64,000 nucleotides of DNA. It comes from Anthoceros angustus. Taxonomy: Eukaryota; Streptophyta; Anthocerotopsida; Anthocerotales; Anthocerotaceae. Every line of letters starts with the position of its first letter. Position 1 is the first letter of the stretch. Where the stretch lies: assembly GCA_010909165.1 (NCBI GenBank), contig MU008160.1, positions 2,046,001-2,110,000 of the forward strand. The letters are read 5' to 3'. The position numbers and the translations under genes are program-made. Below the pieces are notes generated by a model. That model searched no databases and was not told the origin of the DNA. It was given only the letters and a program-made list of their open reading frames with translations. Below are positions 21,837 through 32,512 of the stretch, piece by piece.

Positions 21837-22509
21837 TTCACCAAACTAGCTGGAATGATATACCATTGCCATGTGTTGGAGATTGTTTACATGTAAGTGC
21901 GTGCACAAATTTGCGCTTGAATTCTGTATCCAGTTTGAAAGAAAAAGCCGAACGAGAATGAGACTTTAGGTTTTTGCCACGTACTTGCAATCTACAATCT
22001 CAAATAACGTGTATCAAAACAATTATTCAAAGGGTTGCGGGTGAGATGTCTGCAGAGAAATACCAAAAAGGCTGATTATAGTGCGGATTTTTGTCATGTG
22101 CAAAAAGGGGTCCGGTCACGTCCATGTGCACAAGGGGTTTCAGGAGAAGCCCCTTTCTTCACAGACGCTGTTCATAGTACAAATGGCTTGAAGGGCGACG
22201 GCCAGATGGCAGCCTCATGCCCATGAAACTTGACATGTAGATGGTTTTCGACACAAAGTAAAGAAGATACAAGGCGGTGAACAGCCCACTCCCTCAGGGC
22301 AAAAGACCATAAACCCCACCTTTGAGCCCTGCTTCTGCAATACTACTAAGAGGGCTACAGTCCTTAACATTCTGGAACCCAATCAAGAGTGCAATGCTGG
22401 AGGTTTCCTTGGTCAACCTTTACAACTGTGTTTCGTATCGTTATCTTCAATCCATTGCATAGCGAGCATGTTGAAAATCTTTTCGACTTTGGAATTTTCA
22501 CCCTACTAA

Positions 22510-23275
22510 AGTGATGTCCACAGCCTCAGGAACCAGGCAGATGTAACATACCACTGGCCAGATGCCCATTGCTTCCTATACTTACTCCAAATTTCCAGCT
22601 TCGTGTACAAGTCAGGGAGGTTGAACACTTCCACATTTGGAAGTCTCTCAACCATGTTCAAGAAAGCAATATCCATCCAAGCTATGGCACATTGGGCATG
22701 AGGGGACTACTATTTTGGGTTGGGTCTCAAAGCATCCCATGAGGCATTCAATATGACTCAGCTTTTCAACTCCTCATATCTGCTATGACCGAGGCAATAC
22801 ACTCTTCTAATGGCGCGCAAACAGCAGCGGAATTGGTCCGTTCCCATTTGATGAGTTATAACCTTCTCATTCCCATTGACATTTTGCTCCATCTGAATCA
22901 GAGACTCCAAAAACGCTTCATGTTCCTGCCTCCCCATGCGCAAATTTGATATCGCTGTTCACGAAACCTTTCTCTGGTCAATTTGTGTACACACATTTGA
23001 TTGCGACATGCCTTCCGGAAATCAATGTTGATAATGTCCCATTCACATTTCCTCAATGGCACTCCTGTAGCTCGTCTACTTTGTCTGCCGACTCTTGCGC
23101 TTGTCGTTGCCTGCAAAGATTCGCTCATTGGCTTCGGGTGGTAAGATGGTGGAACTGGCTCTGCTACAGGCGACTGGAAATCATTTGACTCTTCTTGCAA
23201 ACCATTTGCCTCCTCCTCAGCAATGACATTCACCCTACCACCATCCACCGCAAGGAACAAGCCACGTCTAGGCAT
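22510..23275 (-). pseudogene. Unidentified decayed reading frame, convergent with the ParB-methyltransferase gene
   Basis: On the minus strand, 23,275-22,930 encodes RRGLFLAVDGGRVNVIAEEE and KCEWDIINIDFRKACRNQMC; a shift leads to QEHEAFLESLIQMEQNVNGN and CLRAIRRVYCLGHSRYEEL (to 22,758); further down, in another frame, AWMDIAFLNMVERLPNVEVF and DLYTKLEIWSKYRKQWASGQ. The composition is that of a real soluble protein broken by shifts. I do not recognise the family. Its position, tail to tail with the methyltransferase gene, suggests that it could be a second gene of the same mobile unit. Confidence 0.4.
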
Positions 23276-25591
23276 CAGCAGCTCGCTTATTGCGGAGCTT
23301 GGTCTCTTCTGCTCATTGCAGCTTCACCTTGCAATTTGGAGGGGTTGCCCTCGAGCGCAGTATAGAGGCTCCTAAGGCACATTAGGACTCACGTCTTCTT
23401 CTTCCGGACTGTGAGTAGCGCGCATCATCTTTCTGCTGCTCCCATGGAAGTTGGAGGCGGTGAGGGGCAGTGTCCTGGAAGGTTTCCTTCTAGCTGTCGC
23501 ATTCCAGGGGGAATTTAACTCTCAAAGTTGGTTGAAGTAGGGATGGAAAGCAACCTTGGTAGAAAATCATTTTCCCCGAAGTGTCATTACGGCGGCGCAT
23601 TGGCTGAAGATATGGAATGGTCAATGAAATATGACAGGTATTGGATATCACCCAACGGTGTGAAATAATGAGGCAGATTGTGTGCCGCCGTCATTTGGTG
23701 GCCACATTAAAGGCTTCGGGCTTCATTGAATATCATCAAATAATTGGAAAGTTATCCAACCCTAATTTTCACTTATTCACGGTCAAGGGGAAGTCAAAGG
23801 ATGGTTAGGGCAGTTGTTACGCCCGGCTTCAGAGCATAACTTGAACGGGGTTGCGTGCAAACCCTAAACCCTGCACCTTGCTTTGCTGGTGGCCATTTCA
23901 CCTACAGCGGCGTCAGTGGACAGCTTCATCACACCGGCATCACCAGCAAACAAGAGCGGGAGTAGCAGGCACAAGCGGATTTCGCAGCGAATCCCACAAT
24001 ATTAGTCGGGTCGTTCTCGTTTGCACACAATTGTCTCCAATTCTCACAAGGATTGCAATTCAGGCTCTTCCACTAACGTCATTGAGGGGACCTCACGTTT
24101 GTTGTGTGTGGACGAATAGGGAATGTCCATGGGCAAGCGGAGCAAGAAGGATCAAGGAGAGCGGGTCCCTGATCCGCCTGAGCCTCTGCAGAAGGTGAAG
24201 AAGACTCGTGCCACAGGGAAAGGGAAAGCAACAGGCTGAAAGCAGTGTTGATGTTGTGGCGATGTCTCATGATAAGCGGTGGGGCGCAGGCCAGCCCGCC
24301 GATTGCATAGGGGATGGAACCAGCAGCTGGTGGATAAACAAAGTCAGGTAGCCTCACGTTCGTGAAGGCCAACACAACGCAAGCTGGAGCACATGGAGAT
24401 AAGGGAGACAAAGTTGGGAAGAAAGTGATTCCCATTCTATCTTCACACAGAATTGAGGAGATTGTTTACATTAGACATCTTGGTGCGCAGATGGATTTAG
24501 TGGAGCTATTAGATAAAGATTGGATGTTGCTATAGGATCCGAAGCCAGAGGACGATGGTGTTTTTTGGACACCCTTTTATAAGCTCTGGACCATGGGATC
24601 CAAGGATGCTCTGCCTAATCAATGAGCAAGAGCTAGATGGGTTGTGTGAGCAACGTTAGATATGGTGGAAACAGACCTAATCGCGAAATTGCTTTGTAAT
24701 CCTAATCGCGAAATTGCTTTGTAATCCTAATCGCGAAATTGCTTTGCATTACAAAGCCACAGGAGTTTGATGCAGTGCCCTAGAGTCTACAATTGTATCG
24801 AGCATTTGATATCCGGTTCAACAACTTATTATCAAGAAAGGATGCTAGGAACCTTCAAGAGGTAGCCATGATGGTTGCAAGTGGTGGAGTAGATAAGTTT
24901 TATTTAAAGACCCGCTGACAACTAGGGAGGGTTCCAAGAAAACTCTTAATTAGGCTTTTTGAAAGGTCACGGCTTTGGTTGATTGGGTTAGGCCATTTTT
25001 CTACCTAGAAAAAATTCATTTCATTCCTTCCTTGACAAAAATTCACTTCATTCCTTCCTTGATTTGTACATCTGTTGCGGGGGTAGTTTCGGGGTTGGAG
25101 TGGATCGTGTTCGGGAAAGCCAAAACCCCATGGGGGCAGGAAACTGACCAATAGAGCAACAAGTACCTGGTCACCATAGCGCCTGTCAAGCTTGTAGCGA
25201 GGAAGAGGCCTCGAAGTATCTTTTCGGACCCAATCTTCATCGAGCAGAGTGGCCTCCGGGAACCTCGTTTGCGGTCACTGTGAGTTAATTGCTGGAGGTG
25301 CCAGACTCCACCCTGTCTTTCGCTGGCTTGTTCTGTTCAATGTCCTTGTTTGGATGCAATCTAGTATGACCATTTTCAGTGAGGTAAGGAGACAACGTGT
25401 GCGTGCAAAAGAGGGTTAGAGGTCCATCAAGATAAACGGGCAGATCCGGCCTGGCCCGTAGTATTATGTGCGCAAGAAGCTGAATGATGGTTTGGGAATC
25501 TCACCAGGGTTTGAAGGCCGAGGTTTTGCACATGGCCTGAAGTTGGATGTTGGTGCGTGGCAAACTTGAGTGGCGAGGTTTTCTCTTCATA
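23276..25591. other. No gene recognised; short repeats only
   Basis: No frame on either strand carries a recognisable domain. A 25-bp unit, CCTAATCGCGAAATTGCTTTG plus TAAT, is repeated three times from 24,676, 24,701 and 24,726. TTCATTTCATTCCTTCCTTGA-like sequence occurs twice near 25,015-25,060. The last few hundred bases should contain the promoter of the EF-hand gene. Confidence 0.55.
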
Positions 25592-26581
25592 ATGGGTGGT
25601 AAAAGCAGCACTCAGAAGAGTGTGGGAAGGGGGCCAAGGCAGTCCAAGATAGGACAGAGACTTGTAAAAGCTCTGGCGGAGAAAGCAGCTGGTCGAGAGG
25701 GTACCAAATTGAAGACATTCAACAGTATCATCATGAAGTTCCCAAAAATCGACGAATCCCTGGAACAAGTTCGGGTGGTATTTCGTAAATACGGTATGGC
25801 GCTTGTGCGTGTCCCTCTACTGGGGTCCTTCATGCCATGTGGATGTGTTATCCTAGTGGTTGATTTGTTGGTGGTTGCAGATAGAAATGGGAATGGCATC
25901 ATAGATCTGGAGGAGCTGAAGGCCTGTTTCACAGAACTGCAAGTAGAGTTCACAGATGAGGAAGTGAGGGCTTACCACGCCGAAAGTGACATGGACTCAA
26001 ATCACGGCATCGATTTCAAGGAGTTCATTGTTGTGCTGGCACTTGTGTATTTGCTTGGGAAAGCAGGTAACGAGAAGTCTGTATCCAAGTCCCGGCTTGC
26101 CGGTCGTGCCTGTCTAACGGTTTGTGTGCAAGTTGTGTTGTGTCTTGTCCTTGACCGAAGATGATCAGAGCTCCCCAATAGGATTGCCACAGCTGGAAGC
26201 CACATTTGACACGATCGTGGAGGCTTTCGTTTTCTTTGATCGCGACGGAGATGGGTATGTGAGCAAGAAGGAAATGGTGTACGCAATGAACGAGGCATCC
26301 CCAGGGGCGACGAGGAGCGGTGACAAGATTGGAGTGAAACGATTTGGTATGGTGGTTGTTTATTTTGGTTGCTTGGCTGAATCCAGTACGTAATTAGACT
26401 AGTTTCGTCACCGGTGTGTTACTGCGTCTGTGGGGCAGAGGAAATGGATTGGGACAAAGATGGGACGATCACATTCAAGGAGTTTTTGTTCGCCTTCACA
26501 TCATGGGTGGGACTGGACAGGGACAACGAGGAAGTGGAAAATGGAGCAGAAAATGTAGCTAGCGATTCTAGGGCAATATGA
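25592..26581 (+). CDS. Calmodulin-like EF-hand protein, CML21/CML22 type
   Basis: Predicted exons 25592-25793, 25881-26066, 26161-26346 and 26439-26581 give 238 aa, close to the usual 230 or so. All introns are GT-AG, about 90 bp, and all junctions keep phase 1. The N-terminus (MGGKSSTQ) has a glycine at position 2, suggesting N-myristoylation. FNSIIMKFPKIDES is the family hallmark. EF-hand 1 is completed across the first junction (FRKYDRNGNGIIDLEEL). EF-hand 2 (SDMDSNHGIDFKEF) is followed by LALVYLL. EF-hand 3 reads FFDRDGDGYVSKKEM and EF-hand 4 MDWDKDGTITFKEFLFAF. It would act as a membrane-associated calcium sensor; target unknown. The stop lies 13 bp from the stop of the convergent receptor kinase gene. 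Confidence 0.94.
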
Positions 26582-26594
26582 TGGATACTAACTG

Positions 26595-29500
26595 TTAATT
26601 CACGTCCTTTAGAAATTTGAGCACCTGCAACATGGTGGGGCGCTTGACCGGGTCGTCGGCGGTGCACAAGCCTGCAATCTGCAGCAGTTTGAGCATGGAC
26701 AGTTTACTAGGGCTATCCGAGGCGATGACAGGATCCAAAGCTCGCAGCGCCAGACCGTGCTTCACCATTTGGCGGGCCCAGCCCACCAGATTGCCGCCCT
26801 CCACATCCTTGAAATCTACGCCCGTGGGCTCCTTTCCGGTGAGCAGCTCGAGGAGGATGACGCCATAGCTGTAGACGTCGCCTCGCGTTGTAGACCTCCA
26901 CTGCTGCCCATATTCGGGCGGGATGTAGCCGAAAGTGCCGGCGATGTCGGTACTGACGTGAGTGTCGTAGGCGCTGATGAGCCTGGCCAGCCCGAAGTCG
27001 GCCACGCGCGGTTCGAAGTCCGCATCCAAGAGAATGTTGCTAGCCTTGATGTCGCGGTGGATGATGTGGGGAACGAAGCCGTGGTGGAGGAAGGCGAGGC
27101 CGCGTGCGGAGCCCACCGCAATTCTCAGCCGCTTGGACCAGTCCAGCAGCAGGTGCTGCTGCTGCTGCTGCGGCTGCTGCTCGTGGTCGCGGTTGCGCAG
27201 CCAAAGGTCCAGCGAGCCGTGCACCATGTACTCGTACACGAGCAGTTTCTGGTCGCCCAGCGAGCAGTAGCCCAGAAGCGGCACCAGGTTGCGGTGCTTC
27301 ACTTTGCCCAGCGTCTCCATCTCCGCCAAAAACTCTCGGTTGCCCTGCGTGCGCGCCAGTCCCAACTTCTTAATTGCCACGCTCCGGCCGTCCGGGAGAA
27401 CGGCTTTGTACACGGTGCCGAACCCGCCATCCCCGATGATATTGCTCTTACAGAAACTGTTGGTGGCCTGCAGAACATCCGCCAGGCTCAGCCGTAGCAG
27501 AGGCCGCTCGAACATGGCCACGTTGATGCTCAGGGGCTCCTTGCACAGCAGTTCTCCTCCGGGCCCACCGGTGCCACCATCCTCCCACTCCGCCATGCCC
27601 GATCTCAGCTTCCTCTTCAACCTCTCGTCGTCGTCGTCCTCCTCCTCCTGCCCTTGTTGCCTCATTGCTCTCCATCTCGTCCCCACCATGAATGCCAGCA
27701 CCACACACATGGTGGCCACGCTACTGCCCACAGCGATGCCCAGAATGGTGCCCCTGCGCCTGCTGCCCGTGCCCGCACACCGGGATCCCACGCCTAGCCC
27801 TTGCAGGCAGTTGTACCAAAAGGCTGTGGGCCACAGGGAGCCGCACGCGCCTTCTGAGGACACATTGCCCTTCAGCAGATTGTCCGACACATTGAGCCAC
27901 TGCAAATCACTCAGTTTGCACAAATCCGCAGGAAACTCGCCCTCCAGCTGGTTGTCCGACATATCCAAGTACTGCAGCTGCAGCAAAGAGCCCAGCCCTT
28001 CCGGAATGTGCCCGCTCAGCCTGTTCCCATGCACATCCAGCCTTGACAGCCCCGTCAGGTTGGCAAGGCTGCCAGGAATGGGTCCGCTCAGCGAGTTGCA
28101 GCAGACATTCAATTCCTGCACCTGCCGCCACACCGCAGCCTGCGTCAGCAACTCAGAAATGCCGCCACTCAACTGGTTCATCTCCAGATGCAGGAATGCA
28201 ATCTGTTCCAGTCCGGCCAGAGATCCCGGCACCTCACCCTCCAGCTCATTTCTGCTCAGGTCCAGGCTGTACAAGCTTTTCAGCTTGCCGAGTGCCTGTG
28301 GGATTCTTCCCACCAACCCGTTAGCCGACAGATTTAGCACGGCCAGCGAGTCGTCCAGATTGCTTAGCTCCGCTGGAATGGATCCTCCCAACCGATTTCG
28401 GGCCAAATTCAATGCTTGCAGTTTGGAGGAATATCCAAGTGCTGCTGGGATTGCCCCACTTAATTCGTTGTGGGACAGATCCAAATCTGTCAGATTCACC
28501 GGCTGACTCAACTCCCTGGGGATGCTGCCGGTCAGCATGTTGCCTGACAGATACAATCCGACTAGCACGCTGCAATTCCCTATCTCTTGTGGGATGCTTC
28601 CCTCCAGCCTGTTCCACGAAAGATCTAAGACGCCGTGATGCTGGAGGAAGCTTGCTTGTGGGAGTGATATCGCAAACTGTTTGACATCAGCCCGAGCTCC
28701 TTAGTACCGTACCGTACAGCCCCCACAACCTTGCTGCTGCAAAAGCAACACAAACAAATACCATAGGCCTTACCTGAAATCCGCCGCATATAGTACTTGG
28801 AACAGGCCCGGACAAACTGTTGTGCGACAACGCAAGGTACTCCAAGTTCTTGAGCCGTCCAATCTCTGGTGGAATTGGACCAGTGAGCTGGTTGAACCCA
28901 AGATTGAGCGTGCTCAGATTCACACACCTGAACAGCTCCACTGGGATACTGCCTGACAGCATATTGCTCTGGGCCGACAGCCATACCAGATCCGTCAGAT
29001 TGCCAAGGCTATTGGGCAGGGCACCGCTGAAGAGATTATTTTCTAGCCTCAGATTTTGAAGCGATGTCAGATTGCCCACAAGAGGAGATATGGCGCCCTC
29101 CAGTCGATTGGATCCCACAGCAATCTCAATAATGGTGTTTCTGTTGTTCCACAGTTGGTCCGGAAGCAGGCCTGTGAAGTTGTTTCCCTCCAAGTCCAGT
29201 GAGACGAGAGGAAGAGCAGCAAGGTAGCCAGGGATGGACCCTGTCAGCTGGTTCCCACTCAGATCCAGGGTCTTCAGGTTCAAGCAGCCCTTGAAGGCTT
29301 CATCAATGTTGCCACTCAACAGATTTCCACCCAGGTAAACAGCCTCCATCAATGAACCTTGATTACAGAGCCCCGTGGGAATGGAGCCAGAAAGCCTGTT
29401 GCCACCGAGCGCCAGCGTCACTAGGGAAGGGCAGAGGCCCAGCTCTTTGGGGATTCCACCCTCCAACTTGTTGGTGGACAAGTAGATATCAATCACGTCA

Positions 29501-31068
29501 ACAAACTCATTGAACCAAGGTGGTACATGCCCAGCTAGCTGATTCCCTCCCAGAGAAAAGCTCCTGATTCCCCGCAATTTTCTGAGCTCCGGAGGAATCA
29601 GTCCGGAAATGGAGTTGAAGGTTAGTGCGAGCACCGCAAGGTGCGAACAGTTACCCAGAGAGCTTGGGAGGGGTCCAGTCAGCTGGTTGGAGGCGAGAGT
29701 GAGGATATTTAGAGAGTTCAGGTTCCCAATTGCGATTGGAAGGCGCCCTGTGAGCTGATTGTTGTCCAAAGACAACTTTTCCAGGAACACAAGCTTGCCA
29801 AGCTCCTCAGGGAGGATGCCGGTCAGTCCAGCATTCGAAATGTCGAGGATCCTCAGGCTTGTCAGGTTGAAGAGCCCTGTAGGCATTCCTCCTGACACCT
29901 GTACGTGCCCCAGCCCCAAATACTCAAGCTCCACCAAATTTCCAATATCTGCTGGTATGACTCCAGTAAACGAGTTGCTGCCCAAATCTAAGTACTTTAA
30001 AGTTACCAGCGACGCCAGGCTCCCCAGTAGCTGACCGGAGAAGGAATTGCTGCTGACATCCAGATAAGTCAAGGCGGAGAGGTTGGCGAGTAGGGGAAGC
30101 AGTGTCCCAGAGAGGAGGTTAGCGCTCAGGTCAAGGTGCGCCAAGTGCTGTAGACTTCCAATCTGGGGCGCGAGCACCCCTTGAAGAGAATTCTTGCTGA
30201 CATCCAACCAGGTGAGGTTTTCCAAACCCCAGAGCTGAAGGGGGAGAAGGCCCTGAAAAAGACACGCACTGAGGTCCAGATATTCAAGGCCACGCAGGTT
30301 TCCCAACTCCTGTGGAAGGTCCCCACTGAACAAATTTCCGCTCAAGTCCAAGTGCCGTAACTGTGCAAGCATGCCAAGGCCTGGGTGGAGCGGGCCCGTG
30401 AGACGCATGGAACTGAGATCCAGGTGCGCAAGATTCACCAGTTCCCACAGAGCTGAGGGCAAAGGACCGTTGAAGGAGTTTAGGGCAAGTGCAAGGAGGC
30501 GGAGGTCTGGAAGGGAGGCTAGGTGGTCAGGTATGGTGCCAGACAGAAGGTTGAAACTGAGGTCTACACTGTGGATAGAGACAGGGAGAGGAGGGAAGCC
30601 TCCACTGAGGTTGTTGAAGGAGAGGTTGAGAGCTCGTAGGTGAACAAGATTACCCAAGGATGATGGAATGGCGCCAGAAAGGGTGTTGCTACTGAGGTCT
30701 AAAGACTGGAGATTGACAAGAGAGGAGATGTCGGGGATAGGTCCCTCAAGAGCGTTGTAGGACAGGTTGAGGTGCTCCAAGCTGGTCACAGCAGCAAGAC
30801 GCACGGATATGGTACCCGAAACATCCAACTGCGAAAGGTCTAAGGCGGCGACTCGGCCGTGTTGGGTGCAACTGACCCGCTCCCACTGACATGGAGATGC
30901 AGAAAGTGGCGTCCAATTGGAGAGGGCGTCCGGGGCAAGAACTAGTCCATCTTTGAACGCTATCAGGGCGGCCACGTCCGAGCTGGGGGCTGGGGCGGCG
31001 CCTGCTACAAAAGTCCTGCTGGGGGCTAAGAGCAGTAGCAACAAGCAGACGAGGCCGAAGGGGGTCAT
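26595..31068 (-). CDS. EMS1-like: LRR receptor-like kinase, EMS1/EXS type
   Basis: Two exons, 31068-28774 and 28676-26595, separated by a 97-bp GT-AG intron in phase 0, give 1,458 aa. I start at the second ATG (31,068): it opens directly on a signal peptide (MTPFGLVCLLLLLLAPSR), whereas the upstream ATG at 31,134 adds 22 charged residues. The order is a signal peptide, an N-terminal cap, close to 40 leucine-rich repeats, a transmembrane segment (about residues 1073-1097) and a kinase with GDGGFG (about 1180), VAIKK (Lys 1201), HRDIKASN (about 1305) and DFG (about 1325): all catalytic residues present. ERPLLRLSLADVLQATNSF, KTQGN-like ARTQGNREF and MVHGSLDLWLRNR are typical of EMS1, the receptor for TPD1-type peptides that controls reproductive cell fate in angiosperms. 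The ectodomain is longer than the roughly 1,190-aa Arabidopsis protein would allow. It is a plasma-membrane protein. Confidence 0.95.
27147..27182. repeat. CAG/CTG trinucleotide run inside the kinase exon
   Basis: CAGCAGGTGCTGCTGCTGCTGCTGCGGCTGCTGC encodes a poly-Gln stretch (QQPQQQQQ) in the kinase domain between the hinge helix and the HRD loop, an unusual place for a homopolymeric insertion. Family members normally have a short loop here. Confidence 0.7.
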
Positions 31069-32512
31069 GGTGGCGGCCCCAGCCTCACTGCTCGGTGGTG
31101 CCTGTTTACAGCAGCGGAAGAACGTGCGAAACAAGAAGAGGCAACGCGTGGGCGGGACTGGCAGGAAGCAGCTTGTAGAGAGCAGAATGCAACACCTGGG
31201 GCGACAGTCGGATGGGAAAATTCATGGCTGCTGCGTGACTACGTGCACTCTTGTGGGGATGACGGTGATAGAAGGGGAGGGGCGGGGAGCGGGTACAAAA
31301 TGCAAGGTTGCGTGGGAAGGTTCTTGGCAGCTGGCTTGGGGCGGACACTGCTGCTTGTACCCACTGCGCGCACAGTAGAGCGGTGAAAGGAGAAATGCAG
31401 CACACGAAGAGCCACATAGGACCAGAGCAAGAGGAAGAGGAAGAGGAAGAGGAAGCGCAAGAGCAAGAGCAAGAGCAAGAGCAAAGTGCCCAGAGAAAGC
31501 GCAGCAAGCAAGGAGGGGGAGTAGAGAAGCAGGGAAGGAACAGGCTAACAGCATTGGTACCAACAACAGGACGCTGGCCGAGAAGCGTGATCACTATGGT
31601 TATCCTGGAGTGCAGTGTACACCACTGTAGTAGGTAGGCTGCGCCCCGCGTGCCGGGTCTCGAGCCTGGGGACCGGGCTGTCGGTCCACCTGTCTGCAAA
31701 TTGTGCACCGATGACATGAGTAGCTTCTCGCTTCAAGAGAGAGAAATCTTGTAAAAGCGACACACTAATATCGAGTCCCTAAATATTCCCACTGGCAGGC
31801 TGGCTAAAAGAGGCTTCCTGAGCGCATACAAGACAAAATGATGACAAACAAGCGAGTGCGAGTGCGAGTGCGAGTGCGAGCGCGAGTGCTTCCTTCTTAT
31901 TAGTACTGACGTTAGGATGGACAGCTATGCAAGGACGGGCACGCACCCTGTGTGATGAAACAGCCCAAATGCGGTAGCAGACGGCGCCCGGATCTCTGTC
32001 GTCCGACGTTCACGTTCCCCTACTCCTCCCTCCTCCAGCCCGCTGCCCTATCTCCATCGTCAAGTCCCCCCTTCGTTTTTCCCTCCAGGCTCCCGCCACT
32101 TTGTCTTTCAGTTTTGAAAAAGTTCCTACCATCCTAGGGTGTCATCTGACCGGCTCTCTCTCTGTGCAATTGTTACCTCGAGTCAATGACCGGCTGTTTT
32201 TCCGACCCGAAATTGGCGAATGAGTATTTTAGTCGTTTTCATTTATTACTTCCATTTACGGCAGGCATATGATTGGGACTCTTTCCTTTTCGATTGACAC
32301 TATATACAATGTAGGACCCACGACCTCGCGCGCGCAATCGCTTTATCCAGTGTCATCAGCTCATGCCGTCGTAAACAGCGAAGAAAGACCCCGATCCGAT
32401 ACGAGCTCGAATTTCAATGGCCTGGGGACCACCATTTGCTAACTGTCACCTAACCACACGACTTATTGCAGCAGTCACATGGTAACGCTTGAGGTGTAGG
32501 AGTCTACGTTAG
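31069..32512. other. Upstream region of the receptor kinase with microsatellites
   Basis: This stretch holds the promoter and 5' UTR of the receptor kinase (minus strand) and, further right, the 3' end of the carboxypeptidase gene. (GAGGAA)n at about 31,431-31,455 and (GAGCAA)n at about 31,461-31,485 read as CT-rich tracts on the gene's strand, common in plant 5' UTRs. (GAGTGC)n occurs at about 31,852-31,889. No protein-coding gene is seen. Confidence 0.65.

Noticed and set aside
18832-21961. Bacterial or phage contamination as the source of the ParB-methyltransferase region
   Set aside because: It is physically continuous with a plant Copia element inserted inside it, shows intron-like interruptions and is flanked by plant genes, so it resides in this genome whatever its origin.
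26757-28506. Long plus-strand open frames (up to 405 codons) across the receptor kinase
   Set aside because: They lie exactly opposite the LRR and kinase coding sequence and have Ser/Pro/Leu-rich composition with no motifs; they are antisense shadows of a high-GC gene.
31106-31717. A 203-codon minus-strand frame with Leu/Ser-rich hydrophobic runs upstream of the receptor kinase
   Set aside because: Its hydrophobic part is produced by the (GAGGAA)n and (GAGCAA)n microsatellites read on the opposite strand; there is no domain, and it overlaps the kinase gene's 5' region.
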